Source: Paratractidigestivibacter sp963640745
GTDB lineage: Bacteria > Actinomycetota > Coriobacteriia > Coriobacteriales > Atopobiaceae
Length of the DNA stretch: 7,485 bases
Reading direction: 5' to 3'
NCBI GenBank assembly: GCA_963640745.1
Contig: CAVIBB010000102.1
Location: 1-7,485, forward strand
Shown: one piece after another, positions 1 through 6,225 of the stretch
How the letters are laid out: every line of letters begins with the position of its first letter
Position numbering within the stretch: position 1 is the stretch's first letter
Position numbers and translations under genes: made by a program
The notes under the pieces: generated by a model
What the model saw: the letters and a program-made list of their open reading frames with translations, nothing else
Told to the model about the DNA's origin: nothing
Database searches by the model: none

Positions 1-78
1 GGATAATGCTTCATAAAATCGTTAGCACGTCATATCTATCTTCATAGTTTTATAACAAGTCGACAATGGCGGTGCTCT
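1..78 (+). promoter_or_regulatory. A/T-rich region upstream of the permease, weak promoter candidate
   Basis: This stretch is clearly richer in A and T than the rest of the window. A TATAAC hexamer at 51-56 could be a -10 box, but no convincing -35 lies at the right distance. One forward frame is open from the left edge and stops at the TAG at 45-47, so these bases could also be the tail of an upstream gene. If the permease belongs to a lactococcin 972-type locus, a small precursor gene would be expected here or just outside. The visible tail is too short to identify. No strong Shine-Dalgarno site precedes the permease; only a GGCGGTG lies about 4 nt before its ATG. Confidence 0.25.
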
Positions 79-2241
79 ATGAAAAGGGTGTGGACTGCTT
101 TCAGCTGGCTGATTGTTGCACTGCTCGGTGTTTCCTCAATTGTTTGCTTTAAAGGCGTCTTTGAATTAATGGCATTTAGGCAGGTCAACAGTTGGTTTTC
201 AAATCATCAGATTGTATATACCTCGCAACTAACCAACTCTCAGAAGGACGGCCTGTATTCCGAGCTTCAGAACCTTGCCGGCGAACAAGGGCTTGTCGTC
301 ATGGGTCGGAATAACGAACGCTTGCAGTCGGGGGCCCTTGTCTGTAGGTTCAGCGTGCTCTCAGCGGCGGCGGACGAGGATGCGGCCGTCGACGAGCTTG
401 CCCTTCTCGGCACTACCATCGTGGACGACGCGCTCGTCAAGAACGTGTGCTCCGGAGACCCTAATGGCTACGCCGGTTATGGGAACGATACGTTCCAGCG
501 GGTCTCGGAGCTCCCGAGCATTCGTTCCGGCCTGTATTTTCGTGTCGACCAGATGTATTCCGGGGATGGGCTCGGGGGCGCATGCGCGCTCTTTGGGCTG
601 GATGACGATGGTTTCCGTGCTGCGGTGGACGACTTGTCTTCTGCTGCCGGGGTCTCGCCTGAGACGCTTACCTCAAAGATGTCTGGCTCGAGTACGGAGC
701 TTGGCCTGCTCTATTTGTTTTGCGCAGGGGCTTTCGTCCTTCTCTCCCTCGTGTTCTGTCTGCTTATGGTGACGCGGTCGTTGCTTGAGCTCAAGACGTT
801 GGGGACCCACCTTATGCTTGGCTGGAGCAAACTTGATTTTGTGGGCGGCATGATTGCGCCCCAGTCGATCGAGGTCCTTGTCCTTATGCCGGTCGGCGTA
901 GTCGGCGCCTGCGTCATTTTGGATGGGTTTACGATGAACCCTGCCTTTGTGGGATATGCCCTCGGTTCTGTGCTGCCTGCCGTGCTGGCCGTTCTTGTGG
1001 CCGTGACGCTTGCCGTCGTTCCGCTCCTTCTGGCAAAGCCGGTTGAGGCTATTCATGGACGGTATTCAAGGCGCGGGTTCTACGTCCTCGCGGTTGCGGT
1101 TTATCTGATATGTGTTGGTGCCGCCTTTGCCGGGTGTCTCTTTATTGATCAGCCGCTCACTCTGCACCAGGACCTTGCCCACACGCGCTCAACGTGGCGG
1201 GAGTACGAGGACTGGTATGTCGTGCGGGATTTCTGGCTTGGTGACGATCGGTTTAAGGGCAGCCTGAGTACGTATGCCGTGGATATGTACACGTGGTATG
1301 CCGAGCATGAGCACGATGCGGGTGTATACCTTACGAAAGCCCATCTCTTTGGAAAAACAGCCATGGAGGCCTACGTGGGGGCCGAAACGACGCTTGAGCC
1401 ATTCTGGTACCTCGCGGCGTCACCGTCGTATCTTGAGTATATCGGGGTGGATATTGCCGACGAGCTCGTCCAAGAAGCTGAGCAGGGGACACGCGTGTAT
1501 TTATTGCCTGACTCATTGAGCGCTTCCGAGACCGAGCAGATAAAGAACCTGCTCATTGCCGCCCGAAAGCCGTCTGAGTCGGATATCGTAACGAAGTTTA
1601 TGGAGAACCCAACCTATGAGTTTGTTAGCTACGATGCAAGCAAAGAGTTATTTACGTGGGCCACGGATGCTGAGCAGCCGGTATCCTCGGATGGCTTCGT
1701 CATAGCACTTGTCACGGCAAACAACATGGTCTACTCCGAGTCCGAGAGTCTTGTTGCCACAGGGCTCGAGAACTCTTACATCAAGCTTGACGAGTGCGCG
1801 GCGTCAAGGCTGCTTGACGTTAACGACAAGGCACGGATCGGGGATGTGTTGAGCGTCCGGCTCACGAAGGTGGGAAGCTATATCGACGGGATGCAGAAGA
1901 CCCTTGAGGAGCTGTTCGCCCTCTTCGCGGTCGTCCTCGTGATTTTGGTCGCCACCACAGCCGTTATGGTCGTGTGCCTTGTTGAGGTTGTCAACCGGGT
2001 GGGTGCTCGGGAGATCTCCGTGAAATATGTCTTGGGCTTCAGCATATGGGGGCTGTATCGGAGGGAAATCCTGTTCGTGATTATCACCTTGCTTGCGGGG
2101 ATCGGTGTGTGCGCCGCCGCAGGATGCAGTGCCGGCATCATCGTCGGCGCGGCGTTGCTCGTCGTCTCGATCCTCGCCATTGGTGTCGCAACGCGCAAAA
2201 GATCTGCGCAGGTGGTGCTGGAAACCGTTTCTAAGGAGTAG
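79..2241 (+). CDS. ABC transporter permease, bacteriocin-associated integral membrane (lactococcin 972-type) family
   Basis: This 720-residue protein is likely the membrane subunit of an ABC exporter or immunity transporter in the cytoplasmic membrane. One helix near the N terminus (about 9-31) is followed by an external domain to about 205. Four helices follow at roughly 208-232, 259-284, 291-319 and 333-356. A second large external domain spans about 357-610, and three helices lie at about 612-638, 663-684 and 686-706. Two large outer loops with helices grouped at their ends resemble FtsX/MacB-type permeases, and more precisely the 'bacteriocin-associated integral membrane protein' family. 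The cognate ATPase follows after 2 nt. The first 60 or so codons are more A/T-rich than the rest, which may reflect transfer or a translation-start effect. No in-frame start lies between 61 and 79. The substrate is unknown. The permease class is fairly certain; the bacteriocin link rests mainly on the partner ATPase. Confidence 0.75.
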   Translation: MKRVWTAFSWLIVALLGVSSIVCFKGVFELMAFRQVNSWFSNHQIVYTSQLTNSQKDGLYSELQNLAGEQGLVVMGRNNERLQSGALVCRFSVLSAAADEDAAVDELALLGTTIVDDALVKNVCSGDPNGYAGYGNDTFQRVSELPSIRSGLYFRVDQMYSGDGLGGACALFGLDDDGFRAAVDDLSSAAGVSPETLTSKMSGSSTELGLLYLFCAGAFVLLSLVFCLLMVTRSLLELKTLGTHLMLGWSKLDFVGGMIAPQSIEVLVLMPVGVVGACVILDGFTMNPAFVGYALGSVLPAVLAVLVAVTLAVVPLLLAKPVEAIHGRYSRRGFYVLAVAVYLICVGAAFAGCLFIDQPLTLHQDLAHTRSTWREYEDWYVVRDFWLGDDRFKGSLSTYAVDMYTWYAEHEHDAGVYLTKAHLFGKTAMEAYVGAETTLEPFWYLAASPSYLEYIGVDIADELVQEAEQGTRVYLLPDSLSASETEQIKNLLIAARKPSESDIVTKFMENPTYEFVSYDASKELFTWATDAEQPVSSDGFVIALVTANNMVYSESESLVATGLENSYIKLDECAASRLLDVNDKARIGDVLSVRLTKVGSYIDGMQKTLEELFALFAVVLVILVATTAVMVVCLVEVVNRVGAREISVKYVLGFSIWGLYRREILFVIITLLAGIGVCAAAGCSAGIIVGAALLVVSILAIGVATRKRSAQVVLETVSKE

Positions 2242-2243
2242 CG

Positions 2244-2903
2244 ATGCAGCCGTATGCCAAGGTTGAGTGCCTGTCGAAGTCCTATGGTGAACACCGTGTG
2301 CTCTCGGACCTTGAGCTCACGATTGACCGGGGAGAGGCGGTTGCCGTTACCGGCCCGTCCGGGTGCGGCAAGACGACGCTGCTGAACATTCTCGGCCTGC
2401 TCGAGACGTATGACGCGGGCAGCGTATATCTTGCCGGCAAGAAATACCCGGGCATTGAGACCAGGCAGGCCATGCTCTTGCGCCGCACTGAGATAAACTA
2501 CCTTTTCCAATCTTTCGCACTCATCGACTCGCGAACGGTGCGGGATAACCTTATGCTTGCCTTGCATTACGCGAAGCTCGACAAGAAGGCGAGGGAGGCC
2601 GCCATTAGGCGGGAGTTGGGCAGGTTTTCCATCCTCGACAAGATCGACTCGCCTGTGAATGAGCTCTCGGGCGGCGAGAAACAGCGCGTCGCGATATGCC
2701 GCGCGATGCTCAAGCCGGGCGGACTAATCCTTGCCGATGAGCCGACGGGTTCGCTGGACGCGCGCATGGCGGGTACCGTCATGGATTCGCTCATCTTCGC
2801 TGCGCGGGGCGCGGGAAAGACGCTTGTGGTGGTAACGCACGACATGGCCATGGCGGCTAAGTGCGACCGTGTGCTGAGGATGCGCCGCGGGAAGCTCGCC
2901 TGA
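2244..2903 (+). CDS. ABC transporter ATP-binding protein, lactococcin 972-type bacteriocin export group
   Basis: This complete 219-residue nucleotide-binding subunit powers the permease encoded just upstream. It shows Walker A GPSGCGKTT (37-45), Q-loop Gln89 in YLFQSFALID, signature LSGGEKQR (141-148), Walker B LILADEP (161-167), D-loop SLDA (170-173) and H-loop His199. The block from LRR through YLFQSFALI to a TVRDNL motif (about 79-103) is typical of ATPases annotated as 'putative bacteriocin export, lactococcin 972 group' within the wider MacB/LolD class. An AAGGAG site at 2233-2238 overlaps the end of the permease gene, and the ATG lies 2 nt after that gene's TAG, so translation is probably coupled. 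There is no fused membrane domain and no adaptor (membrane fusion) gene, as is usual for two-component Gram-positive systems. Catalytic function is near certain; the bacteriocin assignment is family-level inference. Confidence 0.85.
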   Translation: MQPYAKVECLSKSYGEHRVLSDLELTIDRGEAVAVTGPSGCGKTTLLNILGLLETYDAGSVYLAGKKYPGIETRQAMLLRRTEINYLFQSFALIDSRTVRDNLMLALHYAKLDKKAREAAIRRELGRFSILDKIDSPVNELSGGEKQRVAICRAMLKPGGLILADEPTGSLDARMAGTVMDSLIFAARGAGKTLVVVTHDMAMAAKCDRVLRMRRGKLA

Positions 2904-2924
2904 GCTGAACCGAGTCGCCGCAGC

Positions 2925-2955
2925 AAAAAGGCCGCCGCCCTAAGGCGACGGCCTT
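2925..2955 (-). terminator. Intrinsic terminator of the Fe-S scaffold/GGGtGRT operon
   Basis: Bases 2928-2939 pair with 2944-2955 in a 12-bp stem with one C-A mismatch and a 4-nt loop. Read on the minus strand the stem runs into five T residues (complement of 2925-2929), 33 nt beyond the stop codon of the GGGtGRT gene. On the plus strand no T run follows, so it would serve the converging ABC operon only weakly, although its position suggests some bidirectional use. Confidence 0.8.
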
Positions 2956-2988
2956 GCAAGTCCAGATTCGCGTAAAGGCGAGAGGAAC

Positions 2989-3993
2989 TTAGGCGTTCAG
3001 AGCGGCGTTGACGGCAACGGCGCAGGCGACGGTGGCGCCGACCATGGGGTTGTTGCCCATGCCGATGAGGCCCATCATGTCGACGTGCGCGGGCACCGAG
3101 GAGGAGCCGGCGAACTGAGCGTCGGAGTGCATACGGCCCATGGTGTCGGTCATGCCGTAGGAGGCGGGGCCGGCGCCCATGTTGTCCGGGTGCAGGGTAC
3201 GGCCGGTGCCGCCGCCGGAAGCGACGGAGAAGTACTTCTTGCCGGCCTCGAGGCGCTCCTTCTTGTAGGTGCCAGCGGTGGGGTGCTGGAAGCGCGTCGG
3301 GTTGGTGGAGTTACCGGTGATGGAGATGTCGACGTTCTCGTGCCACATGATGGCAACGCCCTCGCGGACGTCGTCGGCGCCGTAGCAGTTGACGGCAGCG
3401 CGCGGGCCATCGGAGTAGGCGATGGTCTCGACGACCTTGAGCTCGCCGGTGAAGTAGTCGAACTGGGTCTTCACATAGGTGAAGCCGTTGATGCGGGCGA
3501 TGATCTGGGCGGCGTCCTTGCCGAGGCCGTTCAGGATGACGCGCAGCGGCTTCTGGCGGGCCTTGTTGGCGTTGAGGGCCAGGCCGATGGCGCCCTCAGC
3601 GGCGGCGAAGGACTCGTGGCCGGCGAGGAACGCGAAGCACTCGGTGTCGTCGGAGAGCAGCATGGCGCCAAGGTTGCCGTGGCCCAGGCCGACCTTGCGG
3701 TCCTCGGCGACGGAGCCGGGGACGGTGAAGGCCTGGATGCCCTCGCCGATGACGGTGGCAGCCTCAGAGGCGGTCTTCACGCCGCGCTTGACGGCGAGAG
3801 CGCAGCCAAGGGTGTAAGCCCACTCGGCGTTCTGGAAAGCGATGGACTGGGTGCCGTGCACGATCTCGCGGGGGTTGAAGCCCTTATCGGTGCAGAGCTG
3901 CAGGGCCTCCTCGAGGGAGGCGATGCCGTTCTCGGCGAGGCACTTGTTGATCTTGTCGGCGCGACGCTCGTAGCCTTCGAAAGTAACAGCCAT
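2989..3993 (-). CDS. GGGtGRT protein (conserved, function unknown)
   Basis: The 334-residue product carries the family's naming motif, SGGGTGRT at residues 259-266, followed by LHPDNMGAGPASYG. Length fits the usual size of about 330 residues. No signal peptide or membrane helix is seen, so it should be cytoplasmic. Gly/Asn/His-rich conserved stretches (GLGHGNLGAML, WHENVDISITGNSTNPTR, MGLIGMGNNPMVGATVAC) suggest a folded binding or catalytic domain, but no known enzyme signature is recognised. The start is supported by a GGGAGGG ribosome site about 8 nt upstream. The preceding gene, 18 nt away, encodes an NifU/IscU-like scaffold, and GGGtGRT genes are commonly found beside such a partner. A joint role in assembling or using an Fe-S cluster is therefore plausible but unproven. 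Family assignment is confident; function is not known. Confidence 0.93.
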   Translation of the reverse strand: MAVTFEGYERRADKINKCLAENGIASLEEALQLCTDKGFNPREIVHGTQSIAFQNAEWAYTLGCALAVKRGVKTASEAATVIGEGIQAFTVPGSVAEDRKVGLGHGNLGAMLLSDDTECFAFLAGHESFAAAEGAIGLALNANKARQKPLRVILNGLGKDAAQIIARINGFTYVKTQFDYFTGELKVVETIAYSDGPRAAVNCYGADDVREGVAIMWHENVDISITGNSTNPTRFQHPTAGTYKKERLEAGKKYFSVASGGGTGRTLHPDNMGAGPASYGMTDTMGRMHSDAQFAGSSSVPAHVDMMGLIGMGNNPMVGATVACAVAVNAALNA

Positions 3994-4011
3994 GGTTATA
4001 TCCCTCCCTTT

Positions 4012-4746
4012 CTACTCGTGAACGGGGAACGTGTTGGCGACGGAGTGGGTCTCCTCGTCGGTACGCGGATCGATGTACTTGGCGGCGTTCTCCCACTGGC
4101 CGTAGTGGCCCATGGAACCGGCGATGGCCTCCTCGGGGGTCTTGCCGGCCTTGAGGGCGTCGGTGAACTTGCCGAGGTTGAAGAACTCGAACGCGATGAT
4201 CTCGTTGTTGTCGTTCAGAGCCATGCGGGTCACGTAGCCCTGGGCGAGCTCGAGGTAACGGGCGCCCTTGGCCTTGGTGCCGAACATGGTGCCGACCTGC
4301 GAGCGCAGGCCCTTGCCGAGGTCGTCGAGAGACGCGCCGACGGGCAGGCCGCCCTCGGAGAACGCGGTCTGGGTGCGGCCGTAGACGATCTGGAGGAAGA
4401 TCTCGCGCATAGCCACGTTGATGGCGTCGCAGACGAGGTCGGTGTTAAGGGCCTCGAGGATGGTCTTGCCGGGGAGAATCTCGGCGGCCATGGCGGCAGA
4501 GTGGGTCATGCCCGAGCAGCCGATGGTCTCGACGAGGGCCTCCTCGATGACGCCCTCCTTGACGTTAAGCGTCAGCTTGCAGGCGCCCTGCTGGGGGGCG
4601 CACCAACCCACACCGTGCGTGAGGCCGGAGATGTCGGAGATCTCCTTGGCCTGAACCCACTTGCCCTCCTCGGGGATGGGTGCGGGGCCGTGATACGCGC
4701 CCTTGGTAACAGGGCACATATTCTCGACTTCAGCGGAATACTGCAT
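4012..4746 (-). CDS. Iron-sulfur cluster assembly scaffold-like protein (NifU/IscU N-terminal type), GGGtGRT partner
   Basis: This 244-residue cytoplasmic protein resembles the NifU N-terminal/IscU scaffold fold, extended at both ends. The stretch GACKLTLNVKEGVIEEA followed by ETIGCSGMTHSAAMAAE and GKTILEAL mirrors the IscU order: a first cysteine, a beta hairpin, then the 'GCGxAxASSS' cysteine loop and 'GKxxxEA'. Cysteines lie at 11, 49, 56, 77 and 106; Cys56, Cys77 and possibly Cys106 are the likely cluster ligands. The start at 4746 is chosen because AGAGGAG lies 6 nt upstream and the protein then begins MQYSAEVENMCPVTKG. An upstream ATG in frame at 4851 would add 35 residues read through the hairpin-rich leader and has no reason to be used. 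It is first in an operon with the GGGtGRT gene and is not accompanied by iscS, sufS or other assembly genes here. Whether it builds clusters generally or serves only its partner is unknown. Confidence 0.88.
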   Translation of the reverse strand: MQYSAEVENMCPVTKGAYHGPAPIPEEGKWVQAKEISDISGLTHGVGWCAPQQGACKLTLNVKEGVIEEALVETIGCSGMTHSAAMAAEILPGKTILEALNTDLVCDAINVAMREIFLQIVYGRTQTAFSEGGLPVGASLDDLGKGLRSQVGTMFGTKAKGARYLELAQGYVTRMALNDNNEIIAFEFFNLGKFTDALKAGKTPEEAIAGSMGHYGQWENAAKYIDPRTDEETHSVANTFPVHE

Positions 4747-4752
4747 GTAATG

Positions 4753-4760
4753 CTCCTCTC
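4753..4760 (-). promoter_or_regulatory. Ribosome binding site fixing the start of the Fe-S scaffold gene
   Basis: On the minus strand GAGAGGAG ends 6 nt before the ATG at 4746. It is a near-ideal Shine-Dalgarno match and decides for the shorter protein over the 35-residue extension. Confidence 0.8.
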
Positions 4761-4770
4761 CGTAAAATCC

Positions 4771-4850
4771 CGTGCGGGCCCATGCGCCCGACACGAACCT
4801 ACCGGTCCCCTCAGACCGGTCAGAGCTGTGGTGTGGCCAGAAGCTGGCCA
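4771..4850 (-). promoter_or_regulatory. Structured 5' leader with three inverted repeats
   Basis: Three hairpins can be drawn in the untranslated leader of the Fe-S scaffold mRNA. First, 4834-4840 with 4844-4850 (TGGCCAG, 3-nt gap, CTGGCCA). Second, 4801-4807 with 4814-4820 (ACCGGTC, 6-nt gap, GACCGGT). Third, 4771-4774 plus 4775-4779 pairing with 4786-4790 plus 4792-4795, with A4791 bulged and a 6-nt loop. On the minus strand the third hairpin is followed by GGATTTTACGG and then the ribosome site. The pairings are seen directly. That they form a regulatory leader, attenuator or protein-binding element is inference. No known riboswitch class is recognised. Confidence 0.45.
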
Positions 4851-4860
4851 ATCCTCCGAT

Positions 4861-4890
4861 AGTTTACGGCAGATTTTGCCCGAATGTGAC
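4861..4890 (-). promoter_or_regulatory. Candidate promoter of the Fe-S scaffold/GGGtGRT operon
   Basis: On the minus strand GTCACA (4890-4885) and TAAACT (4866-4861) are separated by 18 bp, each matching the sigma-A consensus at four of six positions. This would give a leader of about 105 nt. An alternative is TTGCCC with CAAAAT, also 18 bp apart, starting transcription a little further upstream. Both overlap the dyad at 4874-4904, so control by a bound regulator is possible. The choice between them cannot be made from sequence alone. Confidence 0.3.
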
Positions 4891-4904
4891 GCTCGGGGGC
4901 AAAA
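4874..4904. promoter_or_regulatory. Wide perfect dyad, candidate operator between divergent operons
   Basis: TTTTGCCC at 4874-4881 and GGGCAAAA at 4897-4904 form a perfect 8-bp inverted repeat with a 15-bp gap. Half-site centres are 23 bp apart, about two helical turns. It overlaps the candidate minus-strand promoter and ends 9 bp before the -35 box of the plus-strand promoter, a position from which a dimeric regulator could affect both operons. The cognate factor is not recognised. Confidence 0.35.
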
Positions 4905-4913
4905 ACTTACCGT

Positions 4914-4941
4914 TTGCCGCATAAACCTGCTGCCGTATAAT
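4914..4941 (+). promoter_or_regulatory. Promoter of the transporter/membrane protein/nudC operon
   Basis: A perfect TATAAT -10 box lies at 4936-4941. A TTGCCG -35 box (four of six matches) at 4914-4919 is 16 bp upstream; TTTGCC at 4913-4918 would give 17 bp. Normal spacing places the transcription start at 4948-4949, that is at the GTG start codon of the transporter itself. Confidence 0.75.
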
Positions 4942-4948
4942 CTCAGCC

Positions 4949-5932
4949 GTGATTAACGAGAAGGACATACCCGTCGGAGCTTGGAAGCTCGCCCTGGCAG
5001 GCGCGGCCGCCATCTGGGGCGGGTCGTTCGTCGTCATCAAGGGCGCGCTCGACGTGGTGCCGCCGTGCTGGCTCATGTTCGTGCGCTTTATTTTCTCCGC
5101 GCTCATCGTGGGCGCGATCTTCTGGAAATCCGTGCGTCCCCACCTCGATGCGGGTCACCTGCGCTGCGGCGCCGTGCTCGGGCTTCTTTCCGGCACCGCC
5201 TTCGTGGTGCAGAACATCGGCCTTTCGGGCACCACGCCGGGAAGAAACGCGTTTCTCACCGCCACGTACTGCGTGATGGTGCCTTTTGTTAACTGGGCAA
5301 TCGCGCGCCGCCGCCCGGGCGGGGTCAGCGTGGTCGCCGCGGCGCTCGCCGTCGTCGGCGTGGGGCTCCTGTCGCTTGGCGACGACCTCGCGCCTTCGCT
5401 TGGGTTCGGCGACTCGCTCACGCTGGTTTCGGCCGTGCTCTACGCGTTCCACATCGTTGCGGTCTCGCGCTTCTCTGATTCCGGGCACGACGTCATGACC
5501 ATGACCGTCGTGCAGCTGGCGATGAGCGCCGTGGTGTCGTTTACCTGCGCCGTCGTGCTCGAGGGGCCGGTCGACGTCGCGCTCTTTACCGCGCCCGATA
5601 TGTGGGGAGCCTTGGCTTACCTGGTGCTTCTTTCCTCGGCGCTCTGCATGGTCGTGCAGAACCTCGGGCAGGCCCACGTCCCGCCCGCGCCGGCGTCGCT
5701 CATCCTCAGTCTGGAGAGTGTCTTTGCCGTCATCGCGAGCGTCATCTTCTATGGCGAGATCGTCACGCCGCGCTTGGCCTGCGGCTTTGGCACCATCTTT
5801 GTCGCTGTGCTGGTGAGCGAGGTCGGCTTGCCGGCGCTCGAGTGGGTCAAGGCGCGACTTTCCGGCGCCGGGGCGAACGCCGCTGAAGGCGAGGCCGCGA
5901 TGACCGGCGTTTCCGAGGAGAGGGGCGCGTAA
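4949..5932 (+). CDS. DMT superfamily transporter, two EamA domains
   Basis: This 327-residue membrane protein is likely a metabolite exporter or importer of the drug/metabolite transporter superfamily. Two EamA repeats of about five helices each span roughly residues 13-140 and 155-290. The first opens with the typical WGGSFVVIK (23-31) and continues with PPCWLMFVRF (38-47); the second repeat ends in a helix with FGTIFVAVLVSE. A hydrophilic 35-residue C-terminal tail should be cytoplasmic. The GTG start is chosen because the next in-frame Met is at residue 43, inside the second helix. There is no Shine-Dalgarno site: the promoter puts the mRNA 5' end at or next to the GTG, so translation is probably leaderless. 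Its TAA overlaps the next gene's ATG by one base. The substrate cannot be predicted; amino acids, nucleosides and other metabolites all occur in the family. Confidence 0.88.
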   Translation: MINEKDIPVGAWKLALAGAAAIWGGSFVVIKGALDVVPPCWLMFVRFIFSALIVGAIFWKSVRPHLDAGHLRCGAVLGLLSGTAFVVQNIGLSGTTPGRNAFLTATYCVMVPFVNWAIARRRPGGVSVVAAALAVVGVGLLSLGDDLAPSLGFGDSLTLVSAVLYAFHIVAVSRFSDSGHDVMTMTVVQLAMSAVVSFTCAVVLEGPVDVALFTAPDMWGALAYLVLLSSALCMVVQNLGQAHVPPAPASLILSLESVFAVIASVIFYGEIVTPRLACGFGTIFVAVLVSEVGLPALEWVKARLSGAGANAAEGEAAMTGVSEERGA

Positions 5933-6225
5933 TGGCCCTCCTCGTCCTCATGTGCGCGGCAATCATCACGACGGGGGCCGCGCTTGTCGTCCCCAGCTCA
6001 AAGAACGTCCGCGTCAAGCAGCTTGCATGCGCGTACTGGGCCGTCGTCGCGGCCCTTTTTGTAGCTGCCCTCGTCGGCGGAAACGTCGGCATCGACGCGT
6101 TTCTGCATTTCGACCGGCTGGCCGAGCATGCTGCCATCGGCGTGCTTATTGCCGCCGTCGTCTTGATCGCATGGACGATTTTCTGCCTTTTTAACGGCTT
6201 CGGGAGGAGCGGGGATAACCGATGA
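5932..6225 (+). CDS. Small three-helix membrane protein of unknown function
   Basis: The 97-residue product has three predicted membrane segments at about 3-20, 31-50 and 67-88, with a short basic connector (KNVRVKQ, 24-30) after the first and a polar end (GFGRSGDNR). No family is recognised. A purine-rich site, GAGGAGAGGGG at 5915-5925, lies 6 nt before the ATG. The start overlaps the transporter stop (TAATG) and its TGA overlaps the nudC start (ATGA), so it is firmly embedded in the operon and probably translationally coupled on both sides. This context, G/C-rich third positions and a coherent helix pattern argue that it is a real gene. It might be an accessory to the transporter, but nothing in the sequence proves that. 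Confidence 0.8.
   Translation: MALLVLMCAAIITTGAALVVPSSKNVRVKQLACAYWAVVAALFVAALVGGNVGIDAFLHFDRLAEHAAIGVLIAAVVLIAWTIFCLFNGFGRSGDNR

Noticed and set aside
79..150. A lipoprotein signal at the permease N terminus (SSIVC)
   Set aside because: The residue before Cys is Val, where lipoboxes need Gly, Ala or Ser, and the segment fits the first transmembrane helix of the permease.
1878..2567. A 229-codon minus-strand frame across the ABC permease and ATPase junction
   Set aside because: It is antisense to the Walker A region and the last helices of clearly real genes and has no family resemblance.
4747..4851. A 35-residue N-terminal extension of the Fe-S scaffold protein
   Set aside because: It would read through the hairpin leader, has unrelated composition and no need: a good ribosome site precedes the ATG at 4746.
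3085..4956. A 623-codon open frame on the plus strand, opposite the Fe-S scaffold and GGGtGRT genes
   Set aside because: It is low-complexity Gly/Ala/Val/Leu/Asp-rich, matches no family, and crosses two well-identified genes, their spacer and their leader. Strong G/C third-position bias in the real genes leaves the antisense frame open.
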